Of a stretch of DNA of 6,857 nt, positions 1-6,857 are shown piece by piece. The stretch's first letter is position 1, and each line of letters opens with the position of its first letter. Source of the stretch: Candidatus Eiseniibacteriota bacterium (GTDB lineage Bacteria; Eisenbacteria; RBG-16-71-46). Location of the stretch: contig VBPB01000309.1 in the NCBI GenBank assembly GCA_005893365.1, positions 1 through 6,857 on the forward strand, written 5' to 3'. A program made the translations under genes and the position numbers. The notes under the pieces are model-generated. The model made no database searches, was not told the DNA's origin, and saw nothing but the letters and a program-made list of their open reading frames with translations.

Positions 1-325
1 TCAACTGGCTGAAGAACGGGAACAGCAGGTTGAAGTCGCTCTTGAGCCCGTAGCGATCCTGGGCGTGGATCGTGTACCGCAGGCTGCGGACCGGTGTGGT
101 GTACGAGAGGTGGTAGCGGTGGCCGCCGCTGGTGTCCGCCAGCGTCAGCGTGTAGTCGGTGGGCGGGATCGTGCCGGTGATGCTCTCGAGCGAGATGGCG
201 TCGATGCGGACGTTCGAGGCCAGATCGGCTTCCAGGTGGAGCGTGTCGCGCGGCGGGGCCAGCGCCACCGGCCGGTCGTTGATGACCGTATCGCCGTTGG
301 CGGTCACGATCGCCTGCGGCGGCCC
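1..325 (-). other. Ig-like C-terminal region of the C25 protease (partial)
   Basis: After the end of the peptidase domain (LLGDPATRFSLG) the chain continues as beta-rich sequence (TVINDRPVALAPPRDTLHLE, then SLRYTIHAQDRYGLKSD) to FPFFSQL at the edge. This is the position of the Ig-like domain after the catalytic domain in gingipains, often followed by a C-terminal sorting domain. Whether one follows here cannot be seen. Confidence 0.5.
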
Positions 326-3300
326 CAGGGAGAACCGCGTCGCCGGGTCGCCGAGCAGCTGGTAGGTGAGGCCGATCCCGCGCTCGTTCTGATTGAAGGC
401 GACGCCCGGCACGTAGCGGGCGATCGCGAGCCCGATCGCCTCGCCCAGCAGGACGCGCGCCCCCTGGCCGTCGAAGGACGCGGTGTGCGGCGGATCGGAG
501 AACATCGCCTCGGCGAGCGAGACGTTGATGTGGCTGGTGCTGCTGCCGGGCAGGATCTCGAACCCGCTCGAGGCCCAGCTGGCGATGGCGCCGCCGCGCG
601 GCCGCAGCACCAGGTCCTCGCCCAGCGCGGGGCCGAGCCCGAACGGCACGTCGTTGGGGCGCGCGAACGCGTTCGCGTGGCAGGAGAACGCCGAGAACAG
701 GAACGGCTTGCCGTCGTTGATGAGCCGCTGGGTGTCGTCGCCGCGGTCGTCGTCGACGATCCACTCCTCGTGGGTGAGCTGGCCGGCGTTGGCGTGGCCC
801 TGGAAGTTCCACCACAGGCAGCCGGCGTTGAGGCGGTTCACCAGCTGGTCGGTGGGCCCTCCCTGGCCGCGCGTGGCCCCCTGGACCGTGAACAGGTCGC
901 GGCAGGTGCAGTTGCGGTCCTGGGGATCGGTGCAGCCGATGCGCCCGAGCAGGTCCGCCAGGTAGAACCGGTCCACCTCGGTGCGCCGGAGCCCGGCCGA
1001 GTCGATGGTCGCGGCCACGGTCTCGCTGATGCCGCGGAAGACCTGCTCCGACGACTGCCGGCAGATGGCCGGCCCGCCGCCGCCGGGCTGGAGGCTGGCG
1101 TCCGAGTAATCGTCGTCGGCCGACAGCAGCAGCTGGTTGCGCCAGGTCTGGTCGTTCGAGACCACGTCGTAGTCGACCAGCTTGCGGACCAGGTCCTGCG
1201 TCTCCTGGAGCGTCTGGACCGGCAGCCGGCCGACGTAGAGATCGGGGACCGCGGGCGAGGGGCCACTGATGTCGCAGGCGCCCATGCAGCCGTACCACGG
1301 GTCGGAGGGGACCGCCTCGTTGCCGTTGACGATGCCGACCGGGCCGAGGATCCGCTGCACCGGGATCCAGTCGGGGCTCGAATCGCCGGTCCGATTCAGG
1401 GGATCCAGGTTGCCGTCGCCGACCAGGAGCACCCAGCGGGCGTCCCAGTTCTCGAAGGCGAACCGCGCGAAGCGCTTGATCGCGTAGGAGGACTTGCGCC
1501 CGCCGTTGAACTCGTCGCAGACCGTCTCGAAGGGGGCGACCACGACGTCGAGGCCCTCCTCCTGCCGCTTGGTGACGAGCGGCCCCACGGCCGGCAGGAA
1601 CGCCTCGGGGACGATCATCAGGTAGTCGCCCGCGCCGCGCTCGGACAGCCGCGTCTGCGGACGGTTGACGCGCGTCATGACCTCGGGCGGGAGCCCCTTG
1701 GGATAGCGGAAGGCGACGTAGCGATGGGTCTGGCCCGGGACCACCAGGTCCTGGAAGTCCACGGAGTATTCGAACGGCCCCTGGGACTGCACGTGCGCCG
1801 GGTCGATGGTGAGCCGCACCGGGTTGAGCGAGTCGGAGACGTCGTAGACCTGCATCGCCGGATCGGAGAAGCCGGTCGCGTGGATCTGGATCTCCCCGGA
1901 TCCGTCCGCCGAGTTGCAGGGCAGGTAGTCGAACAGCGCGCGATAGGCGCGCCAGTACGTGGCCTCGAAGGAGTCGAGCCCGACGTAGTCGTAGGTGCTG
2001 GTGGTGCCCTGCCCCCACAGGCGGAGGTGATTGACGTTGCCTTCGCTCAGGGTGCCGGGGGGCAGCGTCACGGTGGTGTTGAGGGTCCCCAGGCCCAGCC
2101 ACGCGACGCCGACCATCACGTCGAACAGCGCCCCCGGGCCGTTGCGGATCTGCGCCCACTCGGTGTGGCTCGAGGGGTTCCGGCCCACCAGGCTCAGCGT
2201 GAACGACCCGGGCCGGGTGACGTCGAGGTGGTTGGTCTCGAAGCTCAGGCTCTCGGCCGGCGGCGAGAAACCGGTGATCCCGGTCCAGTGGAGCTGGTCG
2301 GTGAGCGTGTCGGCCGGGAACCCGCTGTAGACGTAGTCCTTCTCCCAGTGCTGGCGCCACGGGTAGGAGGCGAGCGGCGTGAGCCCGGTCTGATCCCGCC
2401 ACCCCGGCCGCGACGGGATGCGCCGGCCGGTCCCCGCCACCGCGGTGACGAAGACGCATTCGGCGTCGCCCCAGACGCGCTGTGCCACCGAGGCGCGCGC
2501 GCGCTCCGCCCAGTTCTGGGCGTAGACGATGATGCGGTCCCCCGAGCCGAAGAACGTGTCGTGGTCGGCGTCGTCCACGTCGATGGCGAGCTCGACCGTC
2601 TGGTAGCTGGGGATGGCGCCCTCGGCGAACTCGTGGCGATGAACGCTCACCTGGTCGATCTTGATCCCCGCCGGGTAGCCGACATTGAAGAGGTCGTCGT
2701 AGGCCAGCTCGTAGACGCCGGTGGTGTCGATGCGCACGCGGACCTCGGGGAAGTCCTCGTCGAAGGCGTTGGCGCGCGCGGGACCCGGGACGCGCCCGGA
2801 CGGCGCCGCGCCCAGGGCACCGCGCCGGGCCGGCCGCGCGGCCTCACGCCAGGCGAGGGCCTGCTCGTGGTTGAGCACCGCGGCATCGAGCACCGGCTCC
2901 CCACGGCCGGCGAGTGCTTGCCGCCCGCTCCGCACGGCGGCTCCGCCTCGTCGTAACGAAACGGCCTCAGGCTCACCGCCACCAGCCGCTGGCGACGCCA
3001 GACGAACGGCTCGCCCACCTCGACCGGTGACACCGGCCAGGCGCCATCGACGATCGCGGCCACCGGCTCGCGTCCGGGCTCGACCCCGCCGTGCCCATCG
3101 CCGTGGGAGACCGGCCGGCCGGTGATGGCGAGCCGAACACCCGGGCGCTCCTCCTCGCCATCCGCACCCACCAGCGTCGCCACCGCGCTGGCCCCGGGCG
3201 GCAGCGCCACCAGGGCGGTGGCGAACGGGATGGCCGGCCGGCCCGGGGCGTCGATGGCCTGGAACCCGGCCGCGATCACCTGGCTGCGCCCGTCCGCGCC

Positions 3301-3453
3301 GGCGGCGAGACGGTAGCGCGGGGCATCCAGCCGCAGGGTGACGCCCCGGTCGTCGGCGGCGAGCAGGCGGACGGCCTGGGCGGCCCGCGCCGGGGCGGGC
3401 GAGACCATCACGACCGCCGCCAGCAGCGCGAGGGAACCGCAGGTGGTGCGCAT
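1..3453 (-). CDS. Gingipain-like C25 family cysteine protease, secreted; frameshifted, C-terminus beyond window
   Basis: Predicted secreted cysteine endopeptidase of the C25 (gingipain) family. The ATG at 3453 is chosen because it opens a clear signal peptide (MRTTCGSLALLAAVV..., cleavage likely after APARA near 3381); an in-frame TTG at 3492 would only add 13 polar residues. A gingipain-type propeptide follows (PGRPAIPFATALVALPPGA). The frame then changes near 2905-2945, after RPFRYDEAE; the new frame resumes with EPVLDAAVLNHEQALAWR and stays open to the left edge. Beyond it come VRVRIDTTGVYELAYDDL (about 2760-2690), a beta-rich region to about 1660, and the peptidase domain (about 1660-330) with WVLLVGDGNLDP, DLYVGRLPVQT, the His motif NFQGHANAGQLTHE, the Cys motif FLFSAFSCHANAFA and the end motif YQLLGDPATRF. 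An Ig-like C-terminal part starts near 325 and has no stop before the edge. The family and dyad are clear; the substrate is unknown. The N-terminal frame alone would stop at 2647. Confidence 0.9.
677..796 (-). other. Catalytic His-Cys region of the C25 protease
   Basis: The predicted catalytic His is codon 794-796 in WWNFQGHANAGQLTHEEW and the nucleophile Cys is codon 680-682 in FSAFSCHANAFARP, 38 residues apart. In RgpB the pair is His211 and Cys244, 33 apart, so order and spacing fit. The glycine after the His in the usual GHG is alanine here (GHA). Both active-site residues being kept argues that the catalytic domain is, or recently was, functional. Confidence 0.8.
2905..2945 (-). other. 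Frameshift in the C25 protease gene
   Basis: Upstream of here the gene reads in the frame of the 3453 start up to RPFRYDEAE (codon ending at 2941). That frame continues as low-complexity Arg/Ser/Pro text and stops at 2647. The convincing protein continues in the frame whose codons begin at 2938, 2935 and so on (GRGEPVLDAAVLNHEQ). The change equals loss of one base or gain of two, modulo three. No homopolymer longer than four bases lies here. From family memory, C25 propeptides normally have a further beta-strand stretch of a few tens of residues between the RYD segment and the EPVL...LN segment, so a short out-of-frame deletion fits better than a single-base error; that part is inference. Confidence 0.8.
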
Positions 3454-3462
3454 GAATCCGTG

Positions 3463-3492
3463 AGTGTAGGGGGCGCTTTCGGAGGCGGTCAA
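3463..3492 (-). promoter_or_regulatory. Sigma70-like promoter candidate for the C25 gene, nearly leaderless
   Basis: On the minus strand TTGACC (3492-3487) and TACACT (3468-3463) are separated by 18 bases, each a good match to TTGACA and TATAAT. The -10 box ends only nine bases before the ATG at 3453, so transcription would start at or within a few bases of the start codon, giving a leaderless or near-leaderless mRNA. In keeping with this there is no clear Shine-Dalgarno sequence before that ATG. This rests on consensus matching by eye in a GC-rich background where such AT-leaning hexamers are uncommon. Confidence 0.4.
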
Positions 3493-3633
3493 GGACCCGC
3501 GGCATGCGGTCTCGGCCGGGTGGCGTGCACCATGCGCTACCCCTGGAGCGGGGTGCCGGTTCCTCGCCTCGGGCGACGACGCGGGGGCCGCGCTTCAGGC
3601 CCACCCTGCGGGCCATGCCGACCTCGGCCGCCG

Positions 3634-3641
3634 ATGCGCAT
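3634..3641. promoter_or_regulatory. Palindrome ATGCGCAT, possible operator
   Basis: A perfect 8-base palindrome lies about 23 bases upstream of the -10-like hexamer of the subtilase gene, next to where its -35 box would be. A half-copy (CATGCGC) occurs at 3531-3537. Such short palindromes arise by chance, and no regulator is encoded in the window. Confidence 0.15.
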
Positions 3642-3664
3642 GTCCCATTCCCGACCCGACGGTG

Positions 3665-3670
3665 TAGAAT
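3665..3670 (+). promoter_or_regulatory. Possible -10 box for the subtilase gene
   Basis: TAGAAT matches the -10 consensus at five of six positions, and a TG lies directly before it. No recognisable -35 hexamer is found at 16-18 bases upstream. It would give a leader of about 45 bases before the ATG at 3723. Weak by itself, but it is one of the few AT-leaning spots in the intergenic region. Confidence 0.3.
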
Positions 3671-3711
3671 TGCACATGGACTCCCCCGTCCGAGACCCCG
3701 CGCTCCCCCTC

Positions 3712-3715
3712 GAGG
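3712..3715 (+). promoter_or_regulatory. Shine-Dalgarno-like GAGG before the subtilase start
   Basis: GAGG ends seven bases before the ATG at 3723. It supports that ATG over in-frame upstream candidates at 3504 and 3615, together with the signal peptide that begins exactly there. Confidence 0.5.
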
Positions 3716-3722
3716 TTCACCC

Positions 3723-6700
3723 ATGACCCGCCGCTCCCGCGCCGCGTTCCTAGGCCCGCTGCTCGCGGTCCTCGTGGCCACCGCCGCCGGGGCTCAGGCG
3801 GTCGGGCGCGCGAACGATGGTGCGGTGAGGCTCGAGGACGGCTCCGAGCTCTGGATGGTCGAGTTCACCAACCCGCCCATGACCGACAGAGCAGTCCACC
3901 TTCCGCGCCGCCGCCGAAGGCGCCGGCGTACGGGCCCGGGAGCGCATGGCGTTCCATGGCCTGTGGAACGGCATGTCGGTGGCGGTCCATCCCGACGACG
4001 TGGCCAAGCTGCGGGACCTGCCGGGCGTGGCCGAGATCTATCCCGCGCGGGTCGTGGAGAGCCCCGAGCCCCCACAGACCTTCGATCCCGAGCTCCTCAC
4101 CGCGCTCGCCATGACCGGCGCCGACATCGCGCACTCGGAACTCGGATTGACGGGCGCCGGGGTGAAGGTCGGCATCATCGACACCGGGGCCGACTACGAC
4201 CACCCGGACTTGGGGGGGGATGGCGTGCCGCGCCGCAACAGCAGCGTGTTTCCCACCGCGCGCGTGGTGGCCGGGTACGACTTCGTCGGGGACCGCTACA
4301 CCGGGGTGAACACGCCGGCGCCCGACCCCTATCCCGATGACTGCTATGGGCACGGCACCCACGTCGCCGGGATCGTCGCGGCCAAGGGTGCGGTGACCGG
4401 GGTCGCGCCCGGATGCGTCCTCGGCGTCTACCGCGTCTTCGGCTGCAAGGGCAACACCACCTCGGACCTGCTGATCGCGGCGATGGAGCGCGCCCTGGAC
4501 GATGGGATGCAGGTGGTCAATCTGAGCGTCGGCAACGCGTTCAAGTGGCCGTCGGAGCCCACGGCCAAGGCCTGCGACCGCCTGGTGAAGCGCGGGGTGG
4601 TGGTGTGCGCGGCGATGGGCAACAGCGGCGGGCTGGGGCTCTACGCCGCCAGCACGCCGGGAGTGGCCCGGGATGCCATCGGGGTCGCGGCCTTCGACAA
4701 CACCCACTTCAACACCCCCGCGTTCCTGGTCACTTCCGACACGCGGGTCTTCACGTACATCCTCGCGGGCGGCTCGCTGCCGGCACCGCTGTCCGGCACC
4801 TACCCGCTGGCGCGGACCGGCAGCCGCGATTCACTCGCGGACGCATGCCTCCCGCTCCCGCCGGGGACCCTCAGCGGCAAGGTGGCCCTGATCCGGCGCG
4901 GAACCTGCTCGTCGTACTCCAAGGCGCTCGCGGCGCAGGACGCGGGGGCGGTGGCGGTCGTGCTCTACAACAACGAGCTGGGCGATTTCGTACCGGAGGT
5001 CAAGGGCATCGTGCGTCTGACCATCCCCGTGGTCGCGATCACCATGGCGCGGGGCGAGCTGCTCGACGGCCGGCTCGAGGCCGGACCCGTCGATCTGACC
5101 TGGACGCTCGCGTCCACGCCCAATGCGCTCACCGGAGGCTTCGTCTCCTCGTTCAGCTCCTACGGCCCCTCCCCCGACCTGAGCCTCAAGCCCGACCTGG
5201 GCGCCCCGGGCGGCTTCATCACCTCCACCTACCCGCTGGAGCTGGGCGGCTACACGAGCTACAGCGGCACGTCGATGGCGACCCCCCACGTGGCCGGCGC
5301 CGCGGCGCTGCTGATGCAAGCCCATCCCGGACTCTCCCCCCACCAGGTGCGCACCCGGCTGATGAACTCGGCCCGCCCGCGCGCCCACCGGGGGGATCCC
5401 GCGGGGTTCGAGGTCGTCCATCTGCAGGGCGCCGGCATGCTCGACATCGCGGCGGCGGCCCTCGCCACCGCGCAGGTCGAGCCGGAGAAGCTCGAGTTGG
5501 GTGAGAGCGAATCGGGACCCGCCGAGCGCACGCTCACCATCACCAACCACGGCGCCGCCGAGGTGACCTTCACGTTGTCCCACCAGCCGGCGCTGGCCAC
5601 CGGGCCGGATACGTTTTCGCCGACCACGATGGAGGGCGGGGCCAGCGTCTCCTTCGCGACGACGACGGTGCGCGTCCCGGCCGGCCACCAGGCGGAGGTC
5701 CGGGCCACCATCACCGTCGACCCGGCCGTTCCGGAGGGCAGCCTCTACGGCGGCTACATCGTGCTCACCCCCGACGACGGCCGGCGGGAGCTGCGGGTTC
5801 CCTACGCGGGGTACGTGGGCGACTATCAGGCCGCCCCGGTGCTGACCTCCACCATCCTCGGCACACCGGCGCTCACGCGCCAGATGGGCAGCGCCTTCCT
5901 GCGCCAGCCCCACGGCGCGACCTTCGACATGACGGGGCTCGATGTCCCCGACATCGTGCTCCATCTCGACCGCCCGTCCTCGGAGTTGAAGATCGAGATC
6001 TTCGCCGCCCCGGCCGGCCACCCCTGGCACCAGATGTTCCTGGCCCGCGACTACCCGCGCAACGTCGGCGACCAGGGCGAGAGCGTCTTCCCCTGGCTCG
6101 GGACGACGACCTGGGGCCGGCACAGGTTCACCGAGCCCGACGGGCAGTACGTGGCCAAGGTGAGCGTCCTCAAGCCGCTCGGCAACCCCGGCAACCCCGA
6201 GCACTGGGAGACCTGGACCTCTCCCGTCATCACCCTGGTCCGCCCGGTGCTCGCCGCCGTCTCGCCTCCCACCCTGTCGCAGAGCCCGGTCCACAGCGGT
6301 GACGAGGTCTTGGTTTCGGCGACCGTGGGCAACGCCGGCATCAATCCGGCGAGCGACGTGAAGGTCGTCTTCTACGACGACGGTGTGGCCTTCGACTCCG
6401 CCACCGTGGCGGTCCAGCCCTCGCAGTCGCAGGAGGCGCAGGTGGCGTGGGCGGTCGGGAAGCCGGGCATCCATGCCATCAAGGTGGTCGTGGATCCGGA
6501 TGGCCGCTTCCTCGAACTCGACCGGACCGACAACGTGGCCGAGACCCGCGTGACGGTGGAGTCCGACGTCCTCGCCCCGCCGCCGCGGCCCGCGACCGAG
6601 CTGCGGCTCGCCCCCGCCCTGCCCAACCCGTCCGGTGGCGGCGTGGAATTCCAATTCGAGCTTCCGGCCGAGGGGCCCGTGGCCTTCGACATCTACGACA

Positions 6701-6857
6701 TGCTCGGGCGCCGACTCCGTTCCTGGCGGTGGAGCGCCCTTCCGGCCGGCCCGCGCTCGCTGACCTGGGACGGGCGCGCCGACGATGGACGCGATGCCCC
6801 GGCCGGCGTGCTGTTGTTCCGCTTGCAGGCGGCGGGACGCACGCTGACGCGCAAGGT
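3723..6857 (+). CDS. Secreted subtilisin-family (S8) serine protease with PA insert and C-terminal sorting-like domain; frameshifted, 3' end beyond window
   Basis: Predicted exported serine endopeptidase. ATG 3723 opens a signal peptide (MTRRSRAAFLGPLLAVLVA..., cleavage near AGAQA). An I9-type propeptide follows, interrupted by a frameshift near 3884-3900: EFTNPPMTD is in the start frame, while STFRAAAEGAGVRARERM through FHGLWNGMSVAV and DLPGVAEIYPARVV is in the next frame, which is open from there to the right edge. The catalytic domain has Asp (IIDTGADYDHPDL, 4180-4182), His (YGHGTHVAG, 4351-4353), oxyanion Asn (AMGNSGG, 4621-4623) and Ser (YSGTSMATPHVAG, 5272-5274). A PA domain sits between Asn and Ser, as in Vpr and lactocepin-type subtilases. 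Fn3-like domains, a CARDB-like domain and a FlgD-Ig/T9SS-like tail follow, giving about 1045 residues in the window if the frame is restored. Only a few more residues are expected. The unrepaired start frame ends at 4340; a frame-restricted gene call would probably begin the second piece at ATG 3946. The family is certain, the substrate unknown. Confidence 0.93.
3882..3900 (+). other. Frameshift in the subtilase propeptide
   Basis: The start frame reads NPPMTD through 3887 and then degenerates into Arg-rich text. The downstream frame has a TGA at 3880-3882 and becomes convincing from about 3889 (EQSTFRAAAEGAG). The switch therefore lies within about 3883-3900 and equals gain of one base or loss of two, modulo three. 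There is no homopolymer at the site. From memory, related propeptides have about ten more residues (of the PPxADGTS... type) between the PP motif and the FRAAA segment, so a small out-of-frame deletion is possible. Confidence 0.85.
4741..5100 (+). other. PA (protease-associated) domain inserted in the subtilase
   Basis: Between the oxyanion Asn and the catalytic Ser lies a PA domain: ADACLPLPPGTLSGKVALI, RRGTCSSYSKALAAQDAGA, VAVVLYNNELGDF and IPVVAITMARGELL. PA domains in extracellular subtilases are thought to influence substrate access or binding. The two cysteines (in DACLP and RGTCS) are at the positions commonly paired in this domain. Confidence 0.85.
5461..6240 (+). other. Fn3-like beta domains after the subtilase catalytic domain
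   Basis: The first part (about 5479-5820; VEPEKLELGESESGPAERT, TLTITNHGAAEVTFTL, VRVPAGHQAEVRATI, GSLYGGYIVLTPDD, LRVPYAGYVGDYQ) matches the Fn3-like A-domain pattern of C5a-peptidase and Vpr-type subtilases. A second beta-rich part (about 5830-6240; VPDIVLHLDRPSSELKIEI, FTEPDGQYVAKVSVLK, TWTSPVITLV) is of a similar kind, but I cannot name a family for it with confidence. Confidence 0.6.
6262..6561 (+). other. CARDB-like adhesion domain of the subtilase
   Basis: The pattern SPVHSGDEVLVSATVGNAG, SDVKVVFYDDGVAFDSATV, GIHAIKVVVDPDGRFLEL, DRTDNVAETRVTV is that of a CARDB domain, a beta-sandwich common in secreted bacterial and archaeal proteins. It probably acts as a spacer or binding module between the enzyme and the terminal domain. 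Confidence 0.7.
6601..6857 (+). other. FlgD-Ig/T9SS-like C-terminal domain of the subtilase (last few residues cut)
   Basis: The tail shows ALPNPSGGGVEFQFELP, VAFDIYDMLGRRLRSW, LPAGPRSLTWDGRADDGR and APAGVLLFRLQAAGRTLTRK. This is the layout of the FlgD-Ig / Por-secretion-tail type of C-terminal domain (PNPS, IYD..GR, LxWDGRD..G, GVYFYRL). In Bacteroidota, C-terminal domains of this type direct type IX secretion; in other GC-rich phyla similar tails are common but their role is less clear. The usual ending is a few residues after RK, so the stop codon should lie just outside the window. Confidence 0.75.

Larger units (their letters stand above)
3454..3722. other. Divergent intergenic region between the two protease genes
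   Basis: This 269-base stretch separates the start codons of two outward-facing genes and so must hold the promoters of both unless they are transcribed from further away. It contains a sigma70-like promoter candidate for the C25 gene, a -10-like hexamer and Shine-Dalgarno-like sequence for the subtilase gene, and an 8-base palindrome. No tRNA, terminator hairpin or convincing small gene was seen. The plus-strand frame of the subtilase start is open back to at least an ATG at 3504, but the translated text there is Arg/Pro-rich and lacks any signal peptide, so I treat it as noncoding. Confidence 0.7.

Noticed and set aside
2880..2945. Programmed ribosomal frameshifting as the explanation for the C25 frame change
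   Set aside because: No slippery heptamer or long homopolymer is visible at the site, and the junction looks short of residues compared with the family, which programmed shifting would not explain.
65..2956. Very long plus-strand open frame (963 codons) opposite the C25 gene
   Set aside because: Its codons are exactly antisense to those of the C25 gene, and its translation is a monotonous Val/Gly/Arg/Asp/Ala mixture without domains. In GC-rich genes the complementary frame often lacks stops. The minus strand shows recognisable protease motifs instead.
3504..3722. Upstream in-frame extension of the subtilase to ATG 3504 or 3615
   Set aside because: It would bury the signal peptide inside the protein; the added sequence is Arg/Pro-rich, and GAGG plus signal peptide support 3723.
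3091..3726. Plus-strand open frame of 211 codons running from the C25 N-terminus through the intergenic region
   Set aside because: Low-complexity Gly/Arg text, mostly antisense to the C25 signal peptide and propeptide; no start signal or domain.
3865..4707. Minus-strand open frame of 280 codons over the subtilase propeptide and catalytic region
   Set aside because: Antisense shadow without recognisable features; conflicts with the Asp and His motifs on the plus strand.
4413..5504. Plus-strand open frame of 363 codons within the subtilase gene
   Set aside because: Shifted-frame shadow with Arg/Gly/Pro-rich text; the overlapping frame has all the catalytic residues and the PA domain.
4831..6654. 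Long minus-strand open frame (607 codons) opposite the subtilase gene
   Set aside because: Same artefact: it mirrors the codons of the PA, Fn3-like and CARDB regions, has low-complexity Gly/Arg/His text and no domain.

Overview
The window holds two large, divergently oriented genes for secreted proteases of different catalytic classes, separated by about 270 bases. Base composition is very GC-rich with strongly G/C-biased third codon positions, which produces many long but meaningless antisense open frames. The pair (a gingipain-like C25 cysteine protease and a PA-domain subtilase ending in a FlgD-Ig/T9SS-like C-terminal domain) resembles what is often seen in GC-rich lineages near the FCB superphylum, such as Eisenbacteria, Krumholzibacteriota, Latescibacterota or Gemmatimonadota, many known only from metagenome-assembled genomes. 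That placement is inference from protein style; there is no rRNA or other marker gene here.

Layout. Minus strand, position 3453 down to the left edge: a C25 protease with signal peptide, gingipain-type propeptide region, a long beta-rich middle part, the caspase-like catalytic domain (His codon 794-796, Cys codon 680-682) and the start of an Ig-like C-terminal part cut by the window edge. Positions 3454-3722: the divergent intergenic region, with a fair promoter candidate for the C25 gene and weaker signals for the other gene. Plus strand, 3723 to the right edge: a subtilisin-family (S8) protease with signal peptide, I9-type propeptide, catalytic domain with Asp/His/Asn/Ser all present, an inserted PA domain, Fn3-like domains, a CARDB-like domain and a terminal sorting-like domain that is almost complete at the edge.

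The most notable point is that both genes are broken by a reading-frame shift, each in the N-terminal propeptide part before the catalytic domain (about 2905-2945 and 3884-3900). In both cases the protein on either side is clearly the same family member, and in both the junction seems to lack some residues I would expect there. This could be genuine decay, small deletions, or assembly/sequencing error; the catalytic domains downstream look intact and under coding constraint, so error or very recent mutation is more likely than old pseudogenisation.

Functionally, both products are predicted to leave the cytoplasm and degrade protein outside the cell or on its surface. I see no RNA gene, mobile element, CRISPR array or clear new multi-gene system in this window.
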